DNA of 64,000 nt from Puia sp. (GTDB taxonomy: Bacteria > Bacteroidota > Bacteroidia > Chitinophagales > Chitinophagaceae), in assembly GCA_031292515.1 (NCBI GenBank), contig JARLGZ010000279.1, positions 226,877-290,876 on the forward strand, written 5' to 3'. Position numbers and translations under genes: made by a program. The notes under the pieces are model-generated. The model did not search any database and was not told the DNA's origin. It worked only from the letters and a program-made list of their open reading frames with translations. Positions 9,701 to 17,221 of this stretch are shown piece by piece. Positions within the stretch are counted from its first letter, which is position 1; each line of letters opens with the position of its first letter.

Positions 9701-9896
9701 GGGATATACATTACCGGAAAAGAACCTGAAAAAATCCAGGTTGTCGTCCGCACGTGTATATGTTACGCTGCAAAATCCTCTCACCTTCTTCAACAGGAAG
9801 GGATTGGATCCGGAAGGAGGAGGACTGGCGGGGGTCACGAGCAATACGTCAAGCGTATACAAGACCTATTCAGCAGGAATCAGCCTGGAGTTTTAG
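6735..9896 (+). CDS. SusC/RagA family TonB-linked outer-membrane transporter
   Basis: Outer-membrane transporter that works with a SusD-type lid lipoprotein. It has 1053 residues. A signal peptide occupies residues 1-20 (LLLCSLVVFCSQPFAQ). A carboxypeptidase-regulatory-like beta domain (IRGRVVDDQGRPIAGATV) covers roughly residues 24-100. The plug domain follows, with NQVVITAYGNTRKKAFTG, VRIRGIGSVNAS, PFIILDGAPYGG and VLKDASSTALYGSRASNGI, all hallmarks of SusC. The rest is barrel, ending in YSAGISLEF. The susD gene begins 33 bases downstream. There is no carbohydrate-active enzyme nearby, so the substrate cannot be stated; it may be a glycan, peptide or other oligomer. Confidence 0.97.
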   Translation: MRKLLLLLCSLVVFCSQPFAQVRTIRGRVVDDQGRPIAGATVQAAGSSRATGAVAATSTTGEGNFSLKIPASGEILVVSSVNFITREIGIADNLMIALQPATGTLNQVVITAYGNTRKKAFTGTAETINAGSFKDQQVSSITNVLQGEASGVLVVNENGQPGENPSVRIRGIGSVNASADPFIILDGAPYGGYLSSINPADIETITVLKDASSTALYGSRASNGILQITTRSGKGSPHVSVSGVRGYSRRAVSDYKYVSDPQLYELTWEGLRNQANITPSIITVAGAASAEDYASRSVAGTLVYNPFGVSEPVGTDGKIVAGAKELWHENWADVLTRTAGRTDINLSVAGGTDRTKYLISGGYLDDAGIPLESRFKRYSGRINLETKANDWLRVGLNSSLSYSTQNYPTQGGTDYVNVIGWIRSTSGIYPEYLRDPATGAFILDAGGNKQFDYGNNGPLRRPMAQGDNPAGTATLNPILYDRTITSLNGFAEAKILTGLQFRTQYAVDLFQTQFSQFFNPFVGDGAAYKGSSEKKQTNSNNQTFTNTFTYDRNFGGIHHINLVAGMEAYRYNQGVVDAVAKGFTFPGATELQYGSIPYTATSYSYNNRMVSYLSRLNYDLTDKYHLSVSLRRDGSSRFADSVRWGTFWSVGGAWNINKEDFAKGFGDLSDLKLRASYGTTGNQAFLDQNNNPIYFPYLSTYAAGANIAGYAGSVISNVGNGRLTWESQKDLDLGIDFGFLNNRIMGSFTWFDRRSNKLFFARPLPPSSGNDFVNDNIGAVTNRGVEIDLTTVNINTRDFTWTTTLNFSSIRNRITALPQQSITGPNLSQLVVGQPLNNFYIREYAGVDATDGTPMWYMDKIDGTGKTIKTITKQYSAATRYFEGTSLPDWTGGITSTLRYRHFELSILAYLSFRGKIYDADYASLMYSSVGTAPGHNWSTDIFNRWQSPTERGDGKTPRLTTTTDDQSNAVSTRFLYDDTYMRIRNITLGYTLPEKNLKKSRLSSARVYVTLQNPLTFFNRKGLDPEGGGLAGVTSNTSSVYKTYSAGISLEF

Positions 9897-9929
9897 CCAT
9901 TTAATTTCTCTCATTCAACCTTTGCATTT

Positions 9930-11447
9930 ATGAGACCAAATCGTATTATGAGATCGAAATACAAGACTTTACTTTTTCTCCTGGCAGGCCACCTGACACT
10001 GGCCTCCTGCTCGAAGAGCTTTATCGACTCCGTCGTACCGGCGAACGGAGACATCACGAGCAACCTGATCTTTACCTCCCAGGTAGGCGTGGATAACGCC
10101 ATGACCGGAATCTATGAGATCATGAGAGATTATATCACCCCGAATGGCCAGGCAAATATGTACGGCTGGAAGACGGCGCAGTTGAATTTCGACATGCGCG
10201 GCAACGATCTGATCGCGCAGCCCGCCAACTGGTATTCCTTTGAGAACAACTGGGTGGACGATGATTTCGGCCGGGTAGCGACCTCAAACAGGACGCTCCA
10301 GATGTGGAATCTCTGTTACAAAGTGATCAACAACGCCAACACGATCATCGCGAACGTTCCTTCCGCCCCGATAGGACAGGCCGATCAGGACGCTGATATC
10401 GCCGAAGCCCGGGCCCTGCGGGGGTGGGCTTATTTCAACCTGGCCAGGATCTATCAGTTCACCTATGCCAGGGACACCACCGCCCCCGGCGTACCCATTT
10501 ATACGACACCATCCGACGGGTCTACATCCGGCAACCCCAGATCTCCCCTGAATGCCGTCTATCAATTGATCGTCTCAGACCTTGAATCCGCTTCCGCGAC
10601 ATTGACAACGACACGGGTGGATAAATACAGGATCAATAAGAATGTAGCCCAGGGCATCCTGGCCGAAGTATACCAGGAAATGGCGATGGCCGATCCGACG
10701 CTGTGGGCAAAGGCAGAGAGCAATGCCGCCTCCGCGACGGCCGGTTTTTCGCTGATGCCAAACGCCGCGACCAATGGATATGCGGATGGATTCAACACCG
10801 TTACAAACGGAGAATGGATATGGGGGCTGCAGTTCAACGCATCTCAATCCTACGGTTTTGCCAGCTTTTTTGGATTCATCGAACCGGACAGCACCGCCAA
10901 ACCGAACTTTCGGTACAATGATATCTATGTGAACACCACATTTGTAAATCTGTTCAGTTCCACCGATATGCGCAGGCTGTTCATCGAGAACCAGGCAGCC
11001 ATCGGCAGCAGCACTCCCTGGGTCCAATGGCAGACGATGAAATTCAGGGACAATTCGACCGTATCCGGCGATTACGTGATGATGCGTGCCGCCGAGATGT
11101 ACCTGATACAAGCCGAAGCGCAGGCACAGCAGGGCGAACTCGCCACTGCCGAAACGACGCTTTATGCGCTGCAACATGAGAGAGACACCGCCGCGACCAT
11201 GATCACCACCCCGAACAAAGATTCTTTGCTTTACTATATCCGCGTCGAAAGACGCAAGGAGTTGTATGGAGAAATGGGAGTAGAATATTTCGATCTCAAA
11301 AGATACCAGCTTTCCATGATCCGGGACGGTGTCCAGTGGAGTACGATCACTGTCCCTGCCGGTGACAACAGGTGGAGATGGCAGATTCCCCAGTCCGAAA
11401 TGGACGGGAACAAGAGCCTGACGGCCGCCGACCAAAATCCGCTGTAG
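9930..11447 (+). CDS. SusD/RagB family nutrient-binding outer-membrane lipoprotein
   Basis: Surface lipoprotein that caps the SusC channel and binds the substrate. It is 505 residues. The lipobox LASC places the lipidated cysteine near residue 26 and would direct export by SPII. The TPR-like body has the usual SusD blocks: NVPSAPIGQADQDADIAEARALRGWAYF in pieces, RRKELYGEMGVEYFDLKRY near residues 435-455, and a WQIPQSEMDGN end. An in-frame ATG seven codons later (9948) would give a more typical signal length and may be the true start. It forms a transport pair with the upstream SusC. Confidence 0.96.
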   Translation: MRPNRIMRSKYKTLLFLLAGHLTLASCSKSFIDSVVPANGDITSNLIFTSQVGVDNAMTGIYEIMRDYITPNGQANMYGWKTAQLNFDMRGNDLIAQPANWYSFENNWVDDDFGRVATSNRTLQMWNLCYKVINNANTIIANVPSAPIGQADQDADIAEARALRGWAYFNLARIYQFTYARDTTAPGVPIYTTPSDGSTSGNPRSPLNAVYQLIVSDLESASATLTTTRVDKYRINKNVAQGILAEVYQEMAMADPTLWAKAESNAASATAGFSLMPNAATNGYADGFNTVTNGEWIWGLQFNASQSYGFASFFGFIEPDSTAKPNFRYNDIYVNTTFVNLFSSTDMRRLFIENQAAIGSSTPWVQWQTMKFRDNSTVSGDYVMMRAAEMYLIQAEAQAQQGELATAETTLYALQHERDTAATMITTPNKDSLLYYIRVERRKELYGEMGVEYFDLKRYQLSMIRDGVQWSTITVPAGDNRWRWQIPQSEMDGNKSLTAADQNPL

Positions 11448-11551
11448 AAGGCCGGAGGAGAATACCCCCCGGGGTGAAGAGAGAAGCCTGCCTCGTTTAC
11501 AAAAACAAAGAAAAGACAAAGAAGAAAACACAAAGACGAAGAAAGTTAAAA
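11448..11551 (+). repeat. Purine-rich low-complexity spacer after susD
   Basis: Between the susD stop and the next ATG lie about 100 bases whose second half is almost entirely A and G, with three near copies of ACAAAGA (about 11505-11535). It contains no convincing gene. An open frame crosses it, but its protein there is low-complexity Lys/Arg, unlike a coding sequence. Confidence 0.5.
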
Positions 11552-12451
11552 ATGAAAACCGCATTCCATATGCCCAGGAAAAAACCACGTTCGTCAAACC
11601 GATTGATTTCCCCAAGCAGGTTCCTGTCCCCCAACAGGATCGTCTACGGTACGCTGCTGCTGCTGATCATGATCATGGGCGCCTGCGTCAAACAGAAGAT
11701 CGAAGCACCTCCGCCTTTCTCCGAATTCGTCGCCTCGGCTCAATCGAATAAAGGGAGCTATTTCATCACCGATGACAGCAGCAGTGTATTCAACATACCC
11801 ATCGGGATCTCCGCAGTTTCCAATACCAACCGGGTGATCCGGTTCTCCGTCAGCTCGCCGAGCGGAGCCGTTTCGGGACAGCAGTATACGCTTTCCGATT
11901 CCAATTCCATTACGATTCCGGCGGGAATAGCTGTAGACTCCATACCGGTAAGGGGCATCTTTAGCGCTTATGGCTCCGGCAGACTGGATACACTCATCTT
12001 TACCATTACGGGCGGAGACGTAGCCCCTTTATCCGTGAATAACACTTATACCCTAACGATGCAGCAGTACTGTAAAGTCGTGACGGATGACCTGAAAGGA
12101 GACTATAATAATTGTTATGACCTGCAGGCGGGATCGCCGCCGTCCGGTCCCTATACCATCACTCTCAGCGATATCGTCTCCACCGGACCCACCACGGCTA
12201 CGGCTACGATGGTGAATCTCTGGGACGTCGGCACCACCCTGACCCTCAACCTGGATTGGACGAATCCCGCCAATTTCAAAACGATCATACCGCAGCAGAT
12301 CCTGTATGTAGACCCGACCTATGGAGCCGTGACTGCGAGCCCGTCCGGAACAGGCACGTTCTCTTCCTGCTCACAGACATTTACCATTAGCTACTCTATC
12401 ACGGTAGCCGCAGGAAGCTTCGGGGATTTCGTCACGACCCTGTCGCGATAG
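11552..12451 (+). CDS. Putative surface lipoprotein in the SusE/F position
   Basis: Protein of 299 residues with a basic N-terminus, a hydrophobic stretch and a lipobox-like MGAC near residue 46, so it is probably an outer-membrane lipoprotein. The first half after the cysteine (FSVSSPSGAVSGQQYTL, SITIPAGIAVDSIPV) resembles Calx-beta/immunoglobulin-like beta folds often found in proteins that accompany SusC/SusD pairs. The second half is rich in Thr, Ser and Gly and probably also beta. It follows susD by 104 bases on the same strand. No catalytic motif is seen. A substrate-binding or surface-capping role is inferred from position only. The frame stays open further upstream into susD, but that part is low complexity and was rejected as coding. 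Confidence 0.78.
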   Translation: MKTAFHMPRKKPRSSNRLISPSRFLSPNRIVYGTLLLLIMIMGACVKQKIEAPPPFSEFVASAQSNKGSYFITDDSSSVFNIPIGISAVSNTNRVIRFSVSSPSGAVSGQQYTLSDSNSITIPAGIAVDSIPVRGIFSAYGSGRLDTLIFTITGGDVAPLSVNNTYTLTMQQYCKVVTDDLKGDYNNCYDLQAGSPPSGPYTITLSDIVSTGPTTATATMVNLWDVGTTLTLNLDWTNPANFKTIIPQQILYVDPTYGAVTASPSGTGTFSSCSQTFTISYSITVAAGSFGDFVTTLSR

Positions 12452-12511
12452 ACGGACGACAGTGGACAGTGGATCTGCGCAAAAGCAACTAAAAGCAATG
12501 GGTCAACGCGG

Positions 12512-13708
12512 CTAGTTCAGGACCTCTTTGAGCTTGTTCTCCAGCTCCGCGCCGCGCAGACCTTCGCCGATGACCTTTCCCTGGGGATCAATCAGTACGT
12601 TAAAGGGAATGGACTCGAATTTGAAGGTCTCGACGGCCTTGCTATTCCAGTATTTAAGGTCGCTGACATGCGTCCAGTCCAGTTTATCCTCCCGGATCGC
12701 TTCCTCCCAGGGTTCCTTCTCCTTATCGAGGGATACGCCCAGGATGGTGAAATTTTTGCCTTTGAATTCATTGTAGACCTTTACGACATTCGGATTTTCA
12801 CCGCGGCAGGGACCGCACCAGCTGGCCCAAAAATCCACCAGCAGGTACTTACCCTTGTAAGAAGCGATGGAAACGATTTTACCGTTTGCGTCCGGAAGCG
12901 ATAGCTCGGGCGCATCCTTGCCGACCCAGCTGTTTTCCTTTTGTCTTTTTTCCGATTCAGCCATCTGGGCCTGTTGTTGAGCGAGTTGCTGTTCATAATC
13001 CTTCTTCATACCCAGGACCATGCCGTTGTCCGGAAATTTTCTTACCAGGTCTTTCAGGGACGCATCGAAGTCGGTCGTAGAAAAGCTGCGGTTCGCCCAG
13101 CCGAGAGCCAGTACACTCACGGTGGCGTTGTCGCTGGTATTGATAAATTGCTTCAGATAGGTGTTGAGGTCTTCCACGGCATTGTTCTTTGCATTGATGG
13201 CGCTGATCTGAACGCTGTCGGGAGCGTTCGAACGCTTGAGACTATCCAGCGCGGCAAAGGATCTTTCGACTTCAAAATTCTTTTTCCCGAAAATAATGAT
13301 CAGGTCCTTCAATTTATTACTGGCATCGGAACCGCTTACCTCATAGAAATCGTCTTTTTTGCCCAGATCGATGCTCACACTGATCGCAGAAGCATCGTCG
13401 ATCAGCGGAAGTGCCAGAATGTTGTCGCCAAAGACTAATTCATATACTGCCTGCAGCTTACCTGCTCCGGAAAGCGTGAAACTCCCGTTGCTGCCGGACA
13501 GTTTTGCCGAATCCAGGGAGACAGGCGCGAGGTCCTTGCCGTAGGAGACTTCCTGCAGATACACCTTCAGCGGGGCACCGGCAAGGCCCAGCCTGTCGGC
13601 ATTTTTAAAGGTCCCTGTGACGGTAAACTTGCCCTTTGCCTTACCAGTACAGGAATACAATCCAAGCACGGCCACACTCATTGTCATCAAAAAAAATCTT
13701 GTAAACAT
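12512..13708 (-). CDS. TlpA/ResA-type thioredoxin lipoprotein with N-terminal DUF4369-like domain
   Basis: Envelope thiol-disulfide oxidoreductase of 398 residues. A lipobox LYSC near residue 20 indicates a lipoprotein. Residues 28-130 form a beta domain of the DUF4369 type (FTVTGTFKNADRLGLAGAP). A helical, Gln-rich linker leads to the thioredoxin fold from about residue 265, with the redox pair C298-C301 in WASWCGPCRG and the cis-proline loop FESIPFNVLIDPQG near residue 365. All redox residues are intact. The gene converges with the SusC/D locus and is likely expressed separately. Such proteins commonly serve cytochrome maturation or stress repair; the exact partner cannot be told. Confidence 0.93.
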   Translation of the reverse strand: MFTRFFLMTMSVAVLGLYSCTGKAKGKFTVTGTFKNADRLGLAGAPLKVYLQEVSYGKDLAPVSLDSAKLSGSNGSFTLSGAGKLQAVYELVFGDNILALPLIDDASAISVSIDLGKKDDFYEVSGSDASNKLKDLIIIFGKKNFEVERSFAALDSLKRSNAPDSVQISAINAKNNAVEDLNTYLKQFINTSDNATVSVLALGWANRSFSTTDFDASLKDLVRKFPDNGMVLGMKKDYEQQLAQQQAQMAESEKRQKENSWVGKDAPELSLPDANGKIVSIASYKGKYLLVDFWASWCGPCRGENPNVVKVYNEFKGKNFTILGVSLDKEKEPWEEAIREDKLDWTHVSDLKYWNSKAVETFKFESIPFNVLIDPQGKVIGEGLRGAELENKLKEVLN

Positions 13709-13795
13709 AATTTGCCTGTTTCTTTTAAGAAGCGATACGATTTTTATAATTCAAATGGCTGCTTCCGCCATCGGTCGATCCGGATCGTCCGATCC

Positions 13796-15247
13796 TCAGC
13801 CATCCAGTTTTTCCAATAGTAATTGACTAGTCAGCCTGGGATCCGCCTTGCCTTTCGACAATTTCTTGACTTCGCCGACGAATAAGCCGATAAGCCCCTT
13901 CTTCCCTTTTTTATACTCGCTCACTTTATCCGGCATCCTGGCCAGGGCCTGTTCTACCCAGGCTGCCACTTCCCCCGTGTCCGAAGTCTGGAGGAGATTC
14001 TGTGACCGGGCGATTTCCAGCGGCTCTCGGGAAGGCTCCTGTATCAGCATCGCAAAAATCCTGGACGAAGCTATGGAGAAACTCAACTGTGCTTCTTCCA
14101 CCATCCCGATAAGCTGCGCCAATGCCGACGGCTTCACCGGAAAAGCCGAGAGGGGAATCCCTTTTTCATTGGACCAGGATCTTACCGGGCCCAATAACCA
14201 ATTAGCCGCTGCCTTGTAATGCACCGTCTCTGCAATCAACCGTTCAAAATAATCTACGGTATCCTTATCGTCGCAGAGCACCCTCGCATCATATTCCGGC
14301 AATTTCAACGAGCTCATATATTTAGCCGCCAGCTCATCAGGCAGGGCGGGAAGACGGTCGCGGACCTGCTGCAGAAAAGCATCTGTAATATGAAAGGGTG
14401 GCAGATCGGGATCCGCAAAGTAGCGGTAGTCATTGGCTTCTTCTTTGCTGCGAAGCGCAAAAGTGCTGCCATCGGTAGCGTCAAAACTCCGGGTCTGCTG
14501 TTCGACAGGCAGTCCCTTGTCCACCAGGTCGATCAACCTCTTCGCCTCATATTCTATGGCTTTTTTTACATTGCGGATCGAGTTCAGGTTCTTGACTTCC
14601 ACCTTGGTCCCAAGTACCCTGTCTCCTTTCAACCGGACTGAAATATTTGCATCGCAGCGCATACTGCCCTCTTCCATATTCCCGTCGCAGACCTCAAGAT
14701 AGCGGAGGATCTTACGCAACTCGGTAAGGTAGGCATAAGCCTCTTCGCCGCTGTGCATATCGGGCTCCGTTACGATCTCGATCAGGGGCACCCCAGCACG
14801 GTTATAATCCACGCAGGTATAATTGGCATCTATCTCATGCAGGCTTTTCCCGGCGTCCTCTTCGAGATGTATCCTGTTGAGCTGGACATTCTTTTCCCCG
14901 TCCCGGGTCCTTATCTTCACAGAGCCCCCTTTACAAATAGGTGTAGTATGCTGAGACACCTGGTATCCTTTGGGAAGATCCGGGTAGAAATAATTCTTTC
15001 GGGCGAAATAGTTGTCCCGCTCAATCTCGGAATGGCAGGCCAGCCCCATCCTGACGGCGAATTCGACGGCTTTTTTGTTCAACCTGGGCAGAACGCCGGG
15101 GTGTCCCAGCGTAACCGGGCTCACATGGGTATTGGGTTCTCCTCCGAAGGCAGCGCTGTCCCCGCAGAATAATTTTGTCTGCGTCAAAAGCTGTGCGTGT
15201 ACCTCTAGCCCTATCACTATTTCGTATGCATCGTAATGAATCGACAT
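13796..15247 (-). CDS. gatB: GatB, Asp-tRNA(Asn)/Glu-tRNA(Gln) amidotransferase subunit B
   Basis: Subunit that binds misacylated tRNA and activates it for transamidation within GatCAB. From the start chosen here (MSIHYDAYEIVIGLEVHAQL) the protein has 483 residues, the normal family length. Motifs seen include GLEVHAQLLTQTKLFCGD, HPGVLPRLNKKAVEFA, KNYFYPDLPKGYQVSQ and the tail YiK-type helical domain ending KADPRLTSQLLLEKLDG. The frame stays open 21 codons further upstream, but a perfect -7 promoter element (15269-15276) lies inside that extension, which favours the ATG at 15247. GatA and GatC are not in the window. Confidence 0.97.
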   Translation of the reverse strand: MSIHYDAYEIVIGLEVHAQLLTQTKLFCGDSAAFGGEPNTHVSPVTLGHPGVLPRLNKKAVEFAVRMGLACHSEIERDNYFARKNYFYPDLPKGYQVSQHTTPICKGGSVKIRTRDGEKNVQLNRIHLEEDAGKSLHEIDANYTCVDYNRAGVPLIEIVTEPDMHSGEEAYAYLTELRKILRYLEVCDGNMEEGSMRCDANISVRLKGDRVLGTKVEVKNLNSIRNVKKAIEYEAKRLIDLVDKGLPVEQQTRSFDATDGSTFALRSKEEANDYRYFADPDLPPFHITDAFLQQVRDRLPALPDELAAKYMSSLKLPEYDARVLCDDKDTVDYFERLIAETVHYKAAANWLLGPVRSWSNEKGIPLSAFPVKPSALAQLIGMVEEAQLSFSIASSRIFAMLIQEPSREPLEIARSQNLLQTSDTGEVAAWVEQALARMPDKVSEYKKGKKGLIGLFVGEVKKLSKGKADPRLTSQLLLEKLDG

Positions 15248-15268
15248 GTTAGCTGGATTTGCGCCTTG

Positions 15269-15276
15269 CAAAAATA
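15269..15276 (-). promoter_or_regulatory. -7 promoter element for gatB
   Basis: On the minus strand the bases read TATTTTTG, an exact match to TAnnTTTG, 21 bases before the gatB ATG. No good -33 element is found 19 bases further up. The element decides the gatB start because it falls within the longer open frame. Confidence 0.5.
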
Positions 15277-15324
15277 CCGCATTCGCCGCGTATTTCCCTG
15301 TCTTATTCACCCGTGCAAACCAAT

Positions 15325-15350
15325 AAAAAAGGGTCGCCGGAAAGCAACCC
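15325..15350 (-). terminator. Rho-independent terminator after the PDZ-protein gene
   Basis: On the minus strand GGGTTGC and GCGACCC pair over seven base pairs (one G-U) around a six-base loop and are followed by six T. It lies about 60 bases after the stop of the PDZ gene and before gatB, so it separates the two transcripts. Confidence 0.75.
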
Positions 15351-15410
15351 TCTATTTTTAATAAGCTAATTACCAGGATATTATCGGCAGTCTCTTTAAA
15401 GCGGCGTCTC

Positions 15411-16583
15411 CTACAGATCGGCCGTCTTCAACCGTTTTGGAACCTTTATTTCCAGCTCCCTGCCTGCTCCATTTCGTTGCAAGCCGATCTTCATGGCCGC
15501 TTTGTCCTTATCCTCCCGCGCCACTGCAGCCAGGGAAGCGGCATCCTTAATTTCCTTTCCGTCAAAACGGGTAATGATATCGCCCTCCTTCAGACCCGCT
15601 TTCTCGGCCGGAGATCCCTTATCTACTTCGAGTACTTTCGCCCCCTTTCCATCCTCGGTATCCTGCGCATGAATGCCCAACCGGGGCCGTTCGTTGCGGA
15701 ACCATCCAAAAGAGTTGTCGGGAAAGTTCGGACCATCGGGAGTTCCCATGGTGCCGGGAGGAATGGGCAGATTCCTCAAATCCAGATTTCCCAGATCTAT
15801 ATTCCCGGGACCAGGGAGCTTATCCGGGTTCGGTCGACCGGACCGGCTCTTCCCGGCGCCCAATATGACCGATACTTTTTGCTCCTTCCCCACTCTTTGA
15901 CACGTGATAGTCACCTTGTCCCCGGGCTTGTATTGATGAATGGCGTCATAAAGATCATCCGGGCCCCCGATCTTTATCTCGTCCACACGCGTAATGACAT
16001 CCCCTTTTTGCAGACCGGCTTTTTCGGCGGCGCTTCCCGGGGTGATCTCCTTGATTACGGCCCCGCCGCCATCTGCCTCATTCTTTCCGGAATAGACACC
16101 CAATAATGCCCGGTTCGCATTCTCCTGCCCATTTCCCTGTCTGAAATTCCAGACACCCCCCTGACCACGGAATAGCGACGGAGGCGCCATCTCACCGGAT
16201 CCTCCACCCGGTCCTCCAAAAGACAAACCTCGCCCCTCAACCACACGAATCCGTTTCTTACGAACGGAAAGCGTATCGCTCTCATACCGGGAGACCGGTT
16301 TCCCATCTGCAAAAACCTTGTCATCACGGAACTCGATAGTCACCCTGGCATTCTTCCCGTCCTTGCGTTTTATGACGATCTCATCGTATTCGCCCAATTT
16401 ATCCGGGTCTTCCGGCTGGCCCGGTTTGTCAAATTCGCCGGACAAGCCCGGTCTGCCCGCGTTGCCGCCGATGCCCGGATTTTCGTTCTTCAGGCTGTCC
16501 ATGGATTGTGCAAAGACACCCGGGTGGAGCAGCAAAGCCAGGACCGCCGCACCCGCGATCCCTGCAAAAAAATGTTTATTCAT
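15411..16583 (-). CDS. Secreted protein with two PDZ domains
   Basis: Protein of 390 residues with an N-terminal signal peptide ending near residue 25 (HPGVFAQS). After a Pro/Gly-rich linker there are two PDZ domains: one at about residues 158-245 (GSAAEKAGLQKGDVITRVDE) and one at about 300-385 (GSPAEKAGLKEGDIITRFDG). No protease domain is present, so it is not a DegP or CtpA enzyme. Between the domains lies a Gly/Pro/Asn-rich stretch. It probably acts as a periplasmic scaffold or adaptor; no partner is suggested by the neighbours. The upstream region has a near-consensus promoter and the gene ends in a hairpin terminator, so it is probably monocistronic. Confidence 0.88.
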   Translation of the reverse strand: MNKHFFAGIAGAAVLALLLHPGVFAQSMDSLKNENPGIGGNAGRPGLSGEFDKPGQPEDPDKLGEYDEIVIKRKDGKNARVTIEFRDDKVFADGKPVSRYESDTLSVRKKRIRVVEGRGLSFGGPGGGSGEMAPPSLFRGQGGVWNFRQGNGQENANRALLGVYSGKNEADGGGAVIKEITPGSAAEKAGLQKGDVITRVDEIKIGGPDDLYDAIHQYKPGDKVTITCQRVGKEQKVSVILGAGKSRSGRPNPDKLPGPGNIDLGNLDLRNLPIPPGTMGTPDGPNFPDNSFGWFRNERPRLGIHAQDTEDGKGAKVLEVDKGSPAEKAGLKEGDIITRFDGKEIKDAASLAAVAREDKDKAAMKIGLQRNGAGRELEIKVPKRLKTADL

Positions 16584-16642
16584 TGGTGGAGGTTTTATGG
16601 TGAATTGAGTTTTTATCGGAAACTACGTATTGTTTCGTAGAT

Positions 16643-16673
16643 CAAATATAAGAGGATTTGCCCAAATACGAAA
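16643..16673 (-). promoter_or_regulatory. Promoter for the PDZ-protein gene
   Basis: Minus-strand TTTC (16673-16670), 19 bases, then TATATTTG (16650-16643) fits the Bacteroidota promoter with one mismatch in the -33 part. Just downstream, at 16623-16640, CTACG and CGTAG form a short inverted repeat around the likely transcription start; it could be an operator or a leader hairpin. Confidence 0.55.
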
Positions 16674-16764
16674 AGCTTAGTAGTTGATCGGTTGGAGAAA
16701 TTAAGAAAATTTTATGAGGCGCAACGTTTCCGGGAAATGCCCTGTCAAATTAAAAAAAAACATC

Positions 16765-17193
16765 ATGAATTGGAATCTATCACCCACTATCCCGGGGACG
16801 CTTTTATTCGCCCTGTTGGGGATGCTGGCATTTTCTTCCTGCAAGAAGGATCACAGTCAAACCGACGGGTTGTCTGGGGTATATACCGAAACGATACCCT
16901 ATCCCGGAAAAACGCAGCTGAATTTTATCGGCGGCAACAAAGTCATCATTTCGGGCGATCAGCTGAGTAACCAGTCCCTCAGTTCTTTGGATACGGCCGA
17001 AGTTGAATTTCCAAGCCAGACGATGTCCCCAAACCCGGGTTCGGAAAAGGAAGTATTTTTTATCTACGGCCCCCCGGGTGCAAAAGATACCGCCCGTTTT
17101 TGGCTTATCTCGTTTAACAATAACAACTCCTTCGGACTATCCTTCTGCGCGCCGGGTGTCCCCTGTCTGGAAAATCTCGTCTTTGAAAAGTGA
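16765..17193 (+). CDS. Small putative lipoprotein, function unknown
   Basis: Protein of 142 residues from the ATG chosen here (MNWNLSPTIPGT). A hydrophobic stretch is followed by a lipobox-like FSSC near residue 26, so export and lipidation are likely. The mature part is Ser/Asn/Gly-rich with predicted beta character (GLSGVYTETIPYPGKTQLNF), a pattern seen in small lipocalin-like or META-like envelope lipoproteins, but I recognise no specific family. An upstream in-frame ATG at 16714 would add 17 residues before the signal sequence and is less likely. It converges with alaS, leaving only 28 bases between stops. Confidence 0.7.
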   Translation: MNWNLSPTIPGTLLFALLGMLAFSSCKKDHSQTDGLSGVYTETIPYPGKTQLNFIGGNKVIISGDQLSNQSLSSLDTAEVEFPSQTMSPNPGSEKEVFFIYGPPGAKDTARFWLISFNNNNSFGLSFCAPGVPCLENLVFEK

Positions 17194-17221
17194 CCCCTTT
17201 ACCTGAGTGCCCCTTTAGCTG

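Noticed and set aside
10575..11615. Open frame of 346 codons opposite susD
   Set aside because: Covers the complement of susD and of the purine-rich spacer; no coding features.
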